Source of the DNA: Halobacteriales archaeon SW_10_66_29
GTDB taxonomy: Archaea > Halobacteriota > Halobacteria > Halobacteriales > Haloarculaceae
Direction: 5' to 3'
NCBI GenBank assembly: GCA_003022845.1
Contig: PXSF01000016.1
Location: forward strand, 1-45,625
DNA length: 45,625 nucleotides
This document shows positions 34,504 to 43,789 of this stretch, one piece after another (positions within the stretch are counted from its first letter, which is position 1; each line of letters begins with the position of its first letter). The notes below the pieces were generated by a model. The model was given only the letters and a program-made list of their open reading frames with translations, ran no database searches and had not been told where the DNA came from. A program made the translations under genes and the position numbers.

Positions 34504-36118
34504 TCACTCCCCGCTCGTCAGCAGCGTTTCGAGCGCGGCCGGCGAGTCGGCACGACCCTCCTCGACGCCGTCGGCGACGACGCGCGCTTCGCCGCGAGCG
34601 AGGTCGCCCTCCTCCCCGTCGGGTGCGTGGCCGGCAGTCGCCGCCGTGTCGTGATCGCTCGCCACCAGCGGCGCGACGACCGTCTCGTGGTCGGCCAGGC
34701 GGAGCGCGGCGCGGTGGAGGTCGCTGCCCGGCTCGGTCGCGACCTGGATGCACCGCGGGTCCCGCAGGCGGGCGGCGACCGTCGCGTAGCCCGCCACCTC
34801 GACGCCCATCCGCTCGCCCGCGCCGGCGAACGCCTCGACAGCCTGGCGGGCCGCTCGTCGGTAGCGGTCGTCGCCGGTGAGCAGCGCCAGATCGAGCAGC
34901 GCGTCGGCAGCCTCGACGGCCGAATCCAGCGGATAGAGTGGGCGGTCGAGGAGCCCGGGGCCCTCGGCAGGCCCGTCGCGGAACGCCCCCTCGCCGGTCT
35001 GGAGCTGTTCGACCGTCCAGTCGGCGACGGCGACGGCGGGGCCGGGTTCGCCCAGCACCGCCCAGGAGGTCGTGAGCCCGGCGAGCAGGCGGGCCTGATC
35101 GAGCAACAGACCGGACTCGCCGCTATCGTCGCCGTCGCGGTAGTGGGTGACCTCGCCACCGTCGACGAGCGTCTCGCAGACGTGCTCGCGGGCCTGGCGG
35201 GCGTATCGCGTCGCGTCGGCGTCGTCGGTGTAGGCGACGTACCGCAGCAGGGCGTCGACGGCCAGCCCGTTGCGGTCCGCGAGGACGGTGTCGTCGACGC
35301 TCGGCGGGTCGGCGTCCTCGCGGTCGGCGGGTTCGAGGGTGAAGTACGATTCGTCGCCGCCCTGGCTGGCGCCGACGGCGTCGCCGGTCCACAGCGTCGT
35401 GGTCAGGAACTCGACGCCGCGTTCGGCGGCCTCCCGGTAGGACTCCTCGCCGGTGTAGCGGTAGCCGTGGGCGAACGCCCGCACGAGGGCGGCGTTCTCG
35501 TCGGCGAGTTTCTCCCGGCGGGCGCCGCCCCAGTTGCGGTTGCGCGCGTAGCGTTAGAACCCGCCGTCGTACGTGTCCAGCAGGTGGGTCTGGATGGCTT
35601 CAAGCGTTCGTGTGGCCCCACCCGCCGAACTCCTCGTCGAAGGTGCCCACAAGCTGTTCGACCATGTGCTCCTCGATGCGGGCGTCGAGGTCGCCCGCCG
35701 GGGTGGGATCGTCCTGGAGGGCTCGGGGGGTCGATCCGGCTTTTTCGCCCTTGCTGTCCCACGTCTTGCGGACGCTGTCGAGGATGCCCCGGAAGCCGTC
35801 GACGCCGAGGAGGGTGGCGCCCGTGAGGACGTTTCCGGAGGGTGTGAGAAAGACCGTGGAGGGGAACCCGCCCATGTTGTAGCGTTCGCGGACCCGGGGG
35901 TGGCGGTCGGCGTCGACGCGTACCGGGACGAAGCCGTCGTTGATGTTCGCTGCGATGCGCGGTTCCGCGTAGGTGGTGGTGTCCATCTCCCGGCACTCCG
36001 CCGACCACGGCGTGACAAGGGCGAGTAGCACTGGTTTGGCCGCCCGGCCGGCGACGTCGAAGGCGTCCTGGCCCCACTCGCGCCACTCGACTTTCGTCGC
36101 GTCCGCGCTCTCGGTCAT
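34504..36118 (-). pseudogene. DUF255/YyaL-type thioredoxin-domain protein, frameshifted with an extra nonsense codon
   Basis: ATG 36116-36118 starts a DUF255 thioredoxin-like domain (VEWREWGQDAFDVAGRAAKP; the active-site position reads PWSAEC instead of a CxxC). At about 35610, after FGGWGHT, the frame changes and resumes as RTLEAIQTHLLDTYDGGF. It then meets TAA at 35554-35556 where TAC (Tyr) is expected, before continuing RYARNRNWGGARREKLADEN and the (alpha/alpha)6 barrel to TGA at 34504-34506. The KPKFP-type stretch normally after GGWGH is missing. Two independent lesions make this a firm pseudogene if the bases are right. The family (SSP411/spermatogenesis-associated-20-like) has no settled function. 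Confidence 0.85.
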
Positions 36119-36639
36119 ATCTGTGGTTGGTTTCTGGTGGTTAAAGGCGTTGCATATCACGCTAGTGCCACTTGGGAGGATGAGCGCACGCCGACACCCG
36201 TCCGCTGTTTCGCGGTTCGACTTCACTCTTCCACGATTTGTCATTCGGAGGAGACGTACGTAACCGACCGGTAGGTTCCGAGCAGTACTGACCACCCCGT
36301 TCAGGTACGATCAACAACTAGCATCGCTTAAGAGCTGTTCTATCCTGTTCCTACCTGGCACGGGAGAACGCCGACACCAGTGCTCCCTGGTGTTGCCGGA
36401 AGTGTCCAGTTCAAACCATCACGTGCCTCTGACCACCGACTTCTCCATTTCCCCGTGCCATCTATCCGTTTCGAGCTGGCACAGCCGCAGCCTTGCTCGC
36501 GTGGATCCCGCTAGCTCCCCATCGACGCTGATACTGCCGGCTGTAATTCTTTCAATATCCCTCGGCAATATCCGGTCGGATACCGTCCAGAACCTCATCT
36601 TCCGGACAGGACCGCTTCACGTAGTTACAGCCGGCAGTA
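36119..36639. other. 521-base gene-free region
   Basis: It holds the promoter side of the DUF255 gene (CCTTTAACCACC near 36139 on the minus strand), a near-palindrome AACCGACCGGTAGGTT around 36262-36277, and the 110-bp inverted-repeat element at its right end. No protein gene is seen. Confidence 0.55.
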
Positions 36640-36640
36640 T
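36531..36640. repeat. 110-bp inverted-repeat element (MITE-like)
   Basis: Perfect 16-bp arms ATACTGCCGGCTGTAA (36531-36546) and complement (36625-36640). The right arm shares its last base with the TGA stop of the minus-strand MFS gene, and the left arm is also preceded by TG, giving TGATACTG at both ends. It shares ATACTG-GGCTGTAATTC with the outer arms of the 4340-4560 element. Confidence 0.8.
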
Positions 36641-37919
36641 CACTCGTAGGCCTCGAACTCGCGGCCGAACAGGGAGAAGTACACCGTCCCGATCAGGCCG
36701 ATCACGGTTGCGATGGCGAACGCGAGCGTGGGGCTGCCAGCGTAGGCCAGGTCGGTGCGGGGGACGGAGAACCCGTCGTAGATCGCCCCGCCGATGGCGG
36801 CGCTGGGAATCACGATCAGGTTCCGGACCAGGTAGTACGAGCCAGCCACGCGGCCGCCGGTGTCGCGCTCGGCGGGGCCGACGATCAGCGCCTTGTGTGC
36901 CGGCAACCCGGCGAAGCGCAGCCCCGAGTATGCAAAGAGGAGCGTCACGACGACGGCGTTGGCCGGCGCGAGAATGAGCAACACAGGGAAGATGGCGTAC
37001 ACCGAGAACCCGAAGCCGACGACGGGCTTGAGCCCGACCGACTCCGCGAGTTTCGCCGCCACGGGCATCGACACCAGTGCGATCAGCATCTCGACGCCGA
37101 GCAACACGCCGAAGAACGTATCGGGATCCAGTCTGACCGTGCCGAGGTCGACCCCGACCTGCAGGAACTCGGTGACGACGATCACGAAAAAGACGTACAC
37201 CATGCCGTTGGCGAAGCGGACGAACGTGTCCGCGACCAAAAGCGGCCGGAGTTCGGCCGGCATCGCCGCGAGGTCGCGCCTGATCTCCGCGACCCCCTCG
37301 AAGGACTTCCCGATCGAGGTGTCCTCGGCCTCGTAGAGGTAGTGCTGGACGGCCGTCGCGACGACGCCGAAGACGACCGCGACGGCGAGAATCACCTGGA
37401 AGCCGACCTGGAAGTCCGCGGCGACGTGGAGCACGCCGGCAGCCAGCAGCGGGCCGATGAGGAACGCCGTCCGCCGGAACACCTCGGTGCTGGCGAACCC
37501 GCGGGCCAGCCGCGAGGGCGGGACCGACTGCTTGACGATGGCGAACGTCGCGCCCAGCCCGAACGACTTCCAGGCCTGTGCCAGAAAGAGGCCGACGAAG
37601 ATCCAGAACCACGGCTCGATGGTGACGCCGGCGACGGCGATGGCGCCCAGCGACGGCGCGATCAGCCAGAACAGGAATCCGAGGCTCGAGATCAGCCCGA
37701 ACAGCGTGAGCGCGTACCGCGACCCGACGCGGTCGGAGATGGCACCTCCCGGATACGGGTAGCCCGCGCTGATGATGTTGCCAACGGTGCCGAACGCACC
37801 GATCGCCAGGCCGCCGGCGCCCAGCACGGACATGTACCGCGGGATGTACCGGCTCGTCATCTGGAAGCCGAGGACGGATCGAACAGGTCCGGCGTCTCCG
37901 TCTCCGTTTCCTCGGCCAT
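36640..37919 (-). pseudogene. MFS transporter, N-terminal frameshift/deletion
   Basis: A good ATG at 37917-37919 begins the hydrophilic MAEETETETPDLFDPSSAS, but the frame stops within 21 codons. The transporter resumes in another frame from about 37868 as GFQMTSRYIPRYMSVLGAGG and runs 400 residues to the end (…GREFEAYE). The expected first membrane helix just before FQMTSRY is missing. The remaining body has 11 hydrophobic segments, the PGGAISDRVGSRYAL loop-2/3 motif typical of MFS, and RFAGLPAHKALIVGPAERDT in the second half. It could still be translated from ATG 37858-37860 as a TM1-less protein (406 aa), but a functional carrier is doubtful. The substrate is unknown. Confidence 0.75.
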
Positions 37920-38097
37920 CGATAGGCGACGGTTCCCGCGGAATAGGGAAAAAACTGCGGTCCCTGGAGGGGTGTCATTTAATTCGGGAACCCCTCGTTA
38001 CTCCCTTACTCTACGTCCGCCTCTATAGGCATCCACAGCCGAAAGTATAATATTTTAGATAGTTTTTTGATTGTGGCGCACCGACGGGGAAGTACAG

Positions 38098-39138
38098 ATG
38101 GCACCCGACACGGAGAGGGGGAGAGAACGGAACGGGCGGGTGGAGCTACCGGAGACTGGGGGCGGTAGCGAACAGCGTGAGTCGGTCTTTCCGGCCGGCG
38201 GCGGGACGACACTGGCCCGGTTCGACCGGCCGCGGGGGAGCGGCACGACGCTCGCGGTCGTCGCTGATCCGCACCTGACGCCGACGGATCGCGGGTCGTT
38301 CAACGTCTACCACCGGACGAAACAACGGTTCCAGATGGCCGTCGCGGACGCACACCGGCTCGACGTCGACGGGTTCGTCGTCGCTGGCGACCTCACGAAA
38401 GACGGGGCGACCGAGGAGTTCGCACTGGCCGATGAGCTGCTCTCGGCCGCGCCGGCCCCGACGCTCGCCGTCCCGGGGAACCACGACCTCGATCCGGGCG
38501 GGGAACCGTCCGCTGGGGCCTTCGCCGACCGGTATGCCGGCGGCGAGTACCCGGTGACCAGGGAGGTCGGCGGTACGACGGTGTCGCTGCTTGACAGTAC
38601 ACACCCGGACGGCGTCGAATCGCTGTCGGGTGGACTCGACGCGGCGGCCCTTTTGGGACTTGCGAACGACGGCGTCACTGCGCCGCGGGTCGCCGTCGTC
38701 CACCACGCGCTCGCACCGCTCCCGGCGCCCGTCGATACCGCCTGTCCCGCGGCACAGTACCGCCTCCAGGAGCCGGCAGCGACGGCTGACGCGCTCGCCG
38801 ACGCGGGCGTCGAGCTGGTCGTGACCGGTCACGCCCACTGGCCGTACGCGACCACCTACCGCGGGCTCGGAGTGGTCGGCGCACCCGGTTGTTGTTCGTT
38901 CCCGCCCGCCTACCTGCTGTTGCATTTCGACGCCGTCGGCACGACGGTTTCGATCATGCCGCTGGCAGACGAGGCCGGCCTGACTGAAGCTTACGAGTTC
39001 GCCGTCACTGACGATCGCCGCGGGGACGCGGTCCGGGCGGCGGTCATCGACGGCTACTTCGGGCGGTTTCCGATGGTCGAGGAGGTCGATACGCAGGCCC
39101 TGGCCGACCCGCCGACCGCGCCGTCAGTTGGCAACTAA
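38098..39138 (+). CDS. calcineurin-like metallophosphoesterase
   Basis: 346 aa from ATG 38098, preceded by a very AT-rich promoter tract (38045-38070). The family motifs are all present: D-x-H in VVADPHLTPTD, GD in VVAGDLTKDG, GNHD in AVPGNHDLDPGG, H in VAVVHHALAPL and GHxH in VVTGHAHWPYA. It should be a di-metal phosphoesterase, possibly of cAMP-phosphodiesterase/Icc type; the substrate is unknown. The N-terminal 50 residues are disordered and non-conserved. There is no signal peptide, so it is cytoplasmic. The gene converges with the lipoprotein gene (20-base gap). Confidence 0.85.
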   Translation: MAPDTERGRERNGRVELPETGGGSEQRESVFPAGGGTTLARFDRPRGSGTTLAVVADPHLTPTDRGSFNVYHRTKQRFQMAVADAHRLDVDGFVVAGDLTKDGATEEFALADELLSAAPAPTLAVPGNHDLDPGGEPSAGAFADRYAGGEYPVTREVGGTTVSLLDSTHPDGVESLSGGLDAAALLGLANDGVTAPRVAVVHHALAPLPAPVDTACPAAQYRLQEPAATADALADAGVELVVTGHAHWPYATTYRGLGVVGAPGCCSFPPAYLLLHFDAVGTTVSIMPLADEAGLTEAYEFAVTDDRRGDAVRAAVIDGYFGRFPMVEEVDTQALADPPTAPSVGN

Positions 39139-39157
39139 CAGCCGGGCCAGGACACCC

Positions 39158-40345
39158 CTACGCCCCGTCGGGGGGCCGCGTAAGGAACCAGCCGAGCCCG
39201 TACGTGACCGGTGCGAGAACGACGATCAGCATCACCCAGACCGTGTAGAGCAGGTCAGGGCCGAGAAAATCCTGGGACGCAGCTCCCACGAAGGCGACGC
39301 TTACGAACAGCACCGTGAGGCCGACGATCGAGAGCAACAGGGTGAGGCTCACGCACTCCTCGGTCCGTGCCCGGCTCCCGAACACACCGAACAGAAGCAG
39401 CTGTCCGCCCAGGACAACGAATGCGGCGTCCGGGTCGGGTCGCGATCCGATGACGAACAGGGCCCCGACGACGAGGGCGACGACGACCGCGACCGACCGA
39501 CGCCTGTCCGACGCTGAGCGGAGGCCGACCCGCCAGCCCTCCCGCCGGATCGGCGCCGCCGTGTCGGACGGCAACAGCCCCATCACGAGCAGGAGCACAG
39601 TAAACATGCCGAGTGCGATCCCGTAGCCGAACAGATGCGGCGCAGCCCACCGAACAGAGTGGAGAAGGGTTGCGGCAGCCGCTCTGGTCCCCGCCCAGCT
39701 GCCCGCGTCGTCGTCGAACGCGACGAACGTCCCCGCCCTGAACGACCCGCCGTCCCACGCTGCGGTTTGTCCGCCGTCGGCGAGTGTTGCCCCGTCGGGG
39801 CTGTTGGTGATCCGCATTCCCGGCGGGCTGTGGACGACGAGTCTGTCCGCGCCCATCCCGTATTTGCCGCCCCCGTCCGACGCGTCGTGGAAGTGATCGA
39901 ACAGCAGCACACCCCTGAACGTGTGGTACGCGACATCGTCGGTGACGAACGAGGCGACCAGTGTTCCGTTCCGCACCGACACAGACGGTTCCCGGTCGGG
40001 GAACGGCTGGAGGTACGTTCCCCGCACCTCCGCCTCCAAGCGGGGAACGACGGCCTTAGCCAGCCTGGACGTATCGAGTCGCGACTCCCGGATTGTCGAC
40101 TCCGAGAGCTGTGTCCGGACGGTCCACTCGGCGGTGCCGTTCTGATAGACCTGTACGTGGAGTTCACTGTGCTTGATCGTCGTGTTCCCCCAGTCGAACT
40201 GTTCGGACGCACGGATGCCCTCCTCACAGGAGTAACACACTTTCTGCGGGGAAAAACTACAGCCCGCGAGAACGAGTAGACACGCTACCCCCAGACCAGC
40301 CAGCACCCGCCGGTCCACAGGCCTTGCGTCAGATGGGGACCACAT
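39158..40345 (-). CDS. haloarchaeal lipoprotein with C-terminal membrane helices (unknown function)
   Basis: 395 aa from ATG 40343-40345; a TATA-like ATATAAGTAAT about 30 bases upstream supports this start over longer frames. Signal and lipobox are VLAGLGVACLLVLAGCSF. A beta-rich extracellular domain of about 190 residues follows (HSELHVQVYQNGTAEWTVRT), with a Cys pair VCYSCEEG near its start. Four or five membrane helices follow (LFGYGIALGMFTVLLLVMGL and later). The layout, an N-anchored exodomain plus a membrane bundle, recalls several haloarchaeal DUF families, but I cannot assign one. The neighbours give no functional hint. Confidence 0.7.
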   Translation of the reverse strand: MWSPSDARPVDRRVLAGLGVACLLVLAGCSFSPQKVCYSCEEGIRASEQFDWGNTTIKHSELHVQVYQNGTAEWTVRTQLSESTIRESRLDTSRLAKAVVPRLEAEVRGTYLQPFPDREPSVSVRNGTLVASFVTDDVAYHTFRGVLLFDHFHDASDGGGKYGMGADRLVVHSPPGMRITNSPDGATLADGGQTAAWDGGSFRAGTFVAFDDDAGSWAGTRAAAATLLHSVRWAAPHLFGYGIALGMFTVLLLVMGLLPSDTAAPIRREGWRVGLRSASDRRRSVAVVVALVVGALFVIGSRPDPDAAFVVLGGQLLLFGVFGSRARTEECVSLTLLLSIVGLTVLFVSVAFVGAASQDFLGPDLLYTVWVMLIVVLAPVTYGLGWFLTRPPDGA

Positions 40346-40450
40346 GTCGATTCCTGTCGCTTCGTTATTACTTATATGTGGGGTGTGTCGCGAACGCGGA
40401 AGGTCGTCGGCGAGGAGAACGACGCCGCCGTGGGACACCGGCGCCAGTGC

Positions 40451-41572
40451 TCACTTCAGCAGCGATTCGGCCATCCGCTGTGGGAACCCGAAGATCAGCT
40501 CGCTCCAGCTGCGCTTCTCGTCGGCACGCAGGCGGGCGCGGAGCCGCTGGCTGAACAGCTCGACGGAGATGATCAGGATGAAGATCGCGAACAGCGTCGC
40601 CATCATGTCCGTGAACCGGAGGAGGTTCCGCTGGGATTCGACGATGAACCCGAGGCCCCCGGCGCCGATAACGCCGACCGTGACGGCGATGCGGACGTTG
40701 ATCTCGAAAATGTACAGCGTCCACGCGATGAACGCCGTCCGGACCTGACTCAACATGCCGAAGAACACGACCTGTGGCCTGCTGGCGCCCGTCGTTCGCA
40801 TCGCCTCGATCGGACCGTCCTCGATCTCCTCGAGTTCGTCGACGAACAGCCGCCCGAGGTTGCCGATGGTGTCGAACGCGATGGCGAGCGACGCCGACGC
40901 GGGGCCGAGCCCCAGCGGCGCGATGAAGATCAGCGCCCAGACGATGGCCGGCACCGACCGGATGAACGACATGGTTCCCCGGAAGATGAAGTTGAAGGGG
41001 AACGGCGTCACCCGCTCGGAGCCGAGGGTGCCGAACATGAGCGCGAACGGGAAGCCCAGGACGGTCCCGATGAACCCCATCGCGAGGGTGACACCTGCCT
41101 CGCCGAAGATCGTGAAGATCCCCAGCTCCGTAAAAAAGAACGCGTAGATGTCGCCGGGGTTCGGCGGCCACTGGAACAGCAGCCCGCCGATCTCGGGGTC
41201 GTACAGGAGGTTCTCCTGCCGGATGAACTCGATGTACTGGCTGACGTCGAGAAACGGGATCGGGCCGAGCGTCACGGTCGGGAAGAACGGGTTGGCGTCC
41301 CCGAACATCGTGGTGAGCAGCTGTTCCAGACGGAAGTCGGCGTTCAGCAGTTCGGCAGCCGCAAACGCCTGGACGGTGACGAACCCGAGAAAGACCAGCA
41401 GGACGAGCCACCCGAGCGCCCGCCGTCGACGTGTCCGTTTGATGTTCTCGAACTGTCTGGCGACGGCAGACCCTGGCGCGTCCGACTCGGAATCGGTCGA
41501 CTCCGAGCCCGCCTCCCGGGCGACGCCACCGTTGGCGGTGGCATCCGCGTCCATTTCCCCGTCGTCGGTCAC
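40451..41572 (-). CDS. phnE: phosphonate ABC transporter permease
   Basis: 373 aa. Membrane subunit of a PhnCDE-type importer for phosphonate or phosphite/phosphate esters. The first 60 residues are acidic and disordered, then TM1 ALGWLVLLVFLGFVTVQAFA. The coupling EAA loop is EDGPIEAMRTTGASRPQVVF, and AITVGVIGAGGLGFIVESQR is the characteristic PhnE C-terminal stretch. It is longer than bacterial PhnE because of the N-terminal extension. Its start overlaps the end of phnC by 4 bases, so they form an operon, phnD-phnC-phnE. Confidence 0.9.
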   Translation of the reverse strand: MTDDGEMDADATANGGVAREAGSESTDSESDAPGSAVARQFENIKRTRRRRALGWLVLLVFLGFVTVQAFAAAELLNADFRLEQLLTTMFGDANPFFPTVTLGPIPFLDVSQYIEFIRQENLLYDPEIGGLLFQWPPNPGDIYAFFFTELGIFTIFGEAGVTLAMGFIGTVLGFPFALMFGTLGSERVTPFPFNFIFRGTMSFIRSVPAIVWALIFIAPLGLGPASASLAIAFDTIGNLGRLFVDELEEIEDGPIEAMRTTGASRPQVVFFGMLSQVRTAFIAWTLYIFEINVRIAVTVGVIGAGGLGFIVESQRNLLRFTDMMATLFAIFILIISVELFSQRLRARLRADEKRSWSELIFGFPQRMAESLLK

Positions 41573-42275
41573 GCTGTCACCTCTTGATCCTCGCTCGTCT
41601 CCGTCGTGTCACCGACGAACATCCCTTCGGTGTCGATGTCGCCGTAGATCTCGTCGACGGCGTCGATCGTGAGCTCGTCACGGTACCCGTCGAACACCTT
41701 CTTCCCGTTCCTGAGGCCGATGAACCGGTGTCCGAACTTGCGGGCGATGTTGACCTGGTGGAGGCTGGAGAATGTCGTCAGCCCCCGTTCCTCCGAGGTA
41801 ACCCGCAGGTACCGCATGACGTCTTGGGCACTACCGGGGTCGAGGCTCGCGACCGGCTCGTCGGCGAGCAGCACGTCCGGCCGCTGCACCAGCGCCCGAC
41901 GGTTTCGAGCGCCTCGAGCGCCCTGTGTTTCTCTTCTTTGTCCTGCAGCTGAAGGACGCTCCACAGGAAGCTACTGCGGTGGATCCCGCCGGAGAGGGCG
42001 TTCGAGTACGCCGACATGTCGCCGATGATGTTGTGCTGCTGGAAGATCATCGCGATCTCCGGGCGTGGCTCGGTGACGGGCTCGCCGTTTACGCTGATCA
42101 ACCCTTCAGTCGGCGAGGTCAGCCCGCACATCGACCGCAGCAGCGTCGACTTGCCCGAGCCCGAAACCCCGAGAACGATGACGAACTCCCCCTCGGGGAC
42201 CTCGAAGGAGACGTCGTCCAGGGCCACAGTCTCCCCGAACGTCTTGGTGAGACTGTCGACCACGATTTTGCTCAT
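41569..42275 (-). pseudogene. phnC: phosphonate ABC transporter ATPase, internal out-of-frame deletion
   Basis: ATG 42273-42275 starts a normal ATPase with Walker [16 protein letters not shown]-loop AMIFQQHNIIGDMSAYSNAL and LEALETVG. At about 41895 the frame shifts directly to RALVQRPDVLLADEPVASLD in another frame, continuing to the end (Walker B, switch His in SSLHQVNIARKFG). The missing piece is the roughly 20-25 residues containing the LSGGQ signature, so ATP hydrolysis would be lost even if the frame were restored. The gene lies between intact phnD and phnE, which makes a functional system unlikely as written. Confidence 0.88.
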
Positions 42276-42298
42276 GATTGCCTTGGTGTGTCGACGCG

Positions 42299-43525
42299 TT
42301 ACAGTTCGGCCCAGTCGAGTCCGAGTTCGTTGCCCAGTTCCGAGATCGGGTCGTAGTAGCTTTTGTCGGCTTCCTTGATACCGCTGAACCAGAGTGCGTG
42401 GTCCTCGACCAGCTGGACGTCCGCGAGCTCCTGTTCCGAGAGCTCCTCCTCGTCTTTGTCGAGCAGGCTGGGATCGACGCCGAGTTCTTCCGCCAGGGCC
42501 TTCTGGGACTCGTGCTCGAAGGCTGACTGGGGCGCATCGATCATCAGGGTCCGGAGCTCCTCCTTGAGCGGCTCCTCCCAGGCCGCGTTGCTCACGATCG
42601 GGGCCCGCGGGATCGGATCAGACACCGCGAGCAGGTCAAGCTGGGGCTCGCGCTCGCCCGCCCCCTCGTACTCGACGGAAATATCGACGAAGTCCTGTGA
42701 CATCTCGTCGAACTGCTCCTGGGGAACGTGTGCCGCCGTCGAGAACGCGCCGGTCCCCGCCGCAGCGATCCGGTCGTCCTGGATCAGCTGCTCGCGGGCG
42801 GTCGTGTGGTCGGAGGCCCGGATCTCGAAGTCCTCGGGCGTCCCGCCGGGTGCGCTCCCGATGTCGAGCCCCGCGTTGTTGAGCATCAGCAGCGGGAACA
42901 GCGTGCCCGACACCGACGTCGGCGCGGCGGTCGCGAGCGTCTCCCCCTCCAGGTCGGCCAGTTCTTCGACCCCGCTGTCGGTCGTGGTCGTTATCAGAGA
43001 GAAGTACCGCTCCGCGCCGAACGCGACCCGGACACCGGTGACGTCGATCTCCGCTGGAATCTGTGCCACGGCGCCCGGCGAGACGTCTGCGAACACCCGG
43101 TCGCCCTCCGAGGAGCGCCGGAGTTCCTGGACTGTCCCCGCGTAGCTCGCCGTCGGCACTTCGTTGATCTCGACGTCGGCCTCCGACTCGACGAACTCGA
43201 ACAGAGGACTGTACTGGACTGTGATGTCGATCGCCTCCTGGGCCGGGTTCATCACCCAGTCGACCTGCGTCGTCGTGTCGTCTGTCGTGTCGCCGTTCTC
43301 CATGTCGCCGTCGCCGTTTTCCGTGTCGCTGCCGCCGTTCTCCGTTCCGTTGTCGCCGCCGTTCTCCGTTCCGTTATCGCCGCCGTTCTCCGTTCCGTTG
43401 TCGCCGTCGCCGTTCCCACTGTCGTCGTCGCCGGTACAGCCTGCGAGGAAACCGGCGCCCAGCACGCCGGTGGTTGCCAGGAATGTCCGCCTTGTTCGCC
43501 GCCTTTCGGAGTGTTTCTCCGTCAT
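42299..43525 (-). CDS. phnD: phosphonate ABC transporter substrate-binding lipoprotein
   Basis: 408 aa. Tat signal RRTRRTFLATTGVLGAGFLA ending in the lipobox Cys (AGC), then a Gly/Asn/Glu-rich linker with three 24-bp DNA repeats (DNGTENGG units). The PhnD-type binding domain starts at WVMNPAQEAIDITVQYSPLF, with VEINEVPTASYAGTVQELRR and SDPIPRAPIVSNAAW typical of the family. It captures phosphonates or phosphite outside the cell for PhnCE. The promoter region carries three AATAGCG copies. It is the first gene of the phnD-phnC-phnE operon, with a 23-base gap to phnC. Confidence 0.9.
   Translation of the reverse strand: MTEKHSERRRTRRTFLATTGVLGAGFLAGCTGDDDSGNGDGDNGTENGGDNGTENGGDNGTENGGSDTENGDGDMENGDTTDDTTTQVDWVMNPAQEAIDITVQYSPLFEFVESEADVEINEVPTASYAGTVQELRRSSEGDRVFADVSPGAVAQIPAEIDVTGVRVAFGAERYFSLITTTTDSGVEELADLEGETLATAAPTSVSGTLFPLLMLNNAGLDIGSAPGGTPEDFEIRASDHTTAREQLIQDDRIAAAGTGAFSTAAHVPQEQFDEMSQDFVDISVEYEGAGEREPQLDLLAVSDPIPRAPIVSNAAWEEPLKEELRTLMIDAPQSAFEHESQKALAEELGVDPSLLDKDEEELSEQELADVQLVEDHALWFSGIKEADKSYYDPISELGNELGLDWAEL
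43331..43402 (-). repeat. three tandem 24-bp repeats in the phnD linker
   Basis: Units 43331-43354, 43355-43378 and 43379-43402, nearly identical, encode repeated (D/S)NGTENGG in the flexible linker between lipid anchor and binding domain. Such runs change length easily by slippage. Confidence 0.8.
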
Positions 43526-43552
43526 TCGCTTGAATCACGCACGTGGCACGGA

Positions 43553-43608
43553 AATAGCGTTTATAATAGCGATATAGATGCAAAAGGCAAACTATATTGA
43601 AAATAGCG
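43553..43608 (-). promoter_or_regulatory. phnD promoter region with three AATAGCG copies
   Basis: AATAGCG occurs at 43553-43559, 43565-43571 and 43602-43608 in an otherwise AT-rich stretch. A minus-strand CTATTATAAACGC lies about 37 bases before the phnD ATG. The repeats are candidate binding sites for a phosphate-limitation regulator; this is an inference from position only. Confidence 0.45.
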
Positions 43609-43789
43609 AAACTATATATCAGCGGTTGCCGTGTGACGACGGGGAGTAGGGCGAAGTCGGCGGCGACCGGCTGTGCGCGACAGTGCGAGCCAGCGCGGGT
43701 AACAGCTGTTTCAGCATTGAGCGCATGATAGGGAAACCGAGGGCTTGCTGAATATACACTCTGTATCTCGCAGGCATCTTCTGACGGAA

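Noticed and set aside
32751-34880. 709-residue plus-strand frame inside the RND exporter
   Set aside because: Extremely Arg/Pro-rich, no recognisable motifs, and fully overlapped by a canonical RND transporter in another frame.
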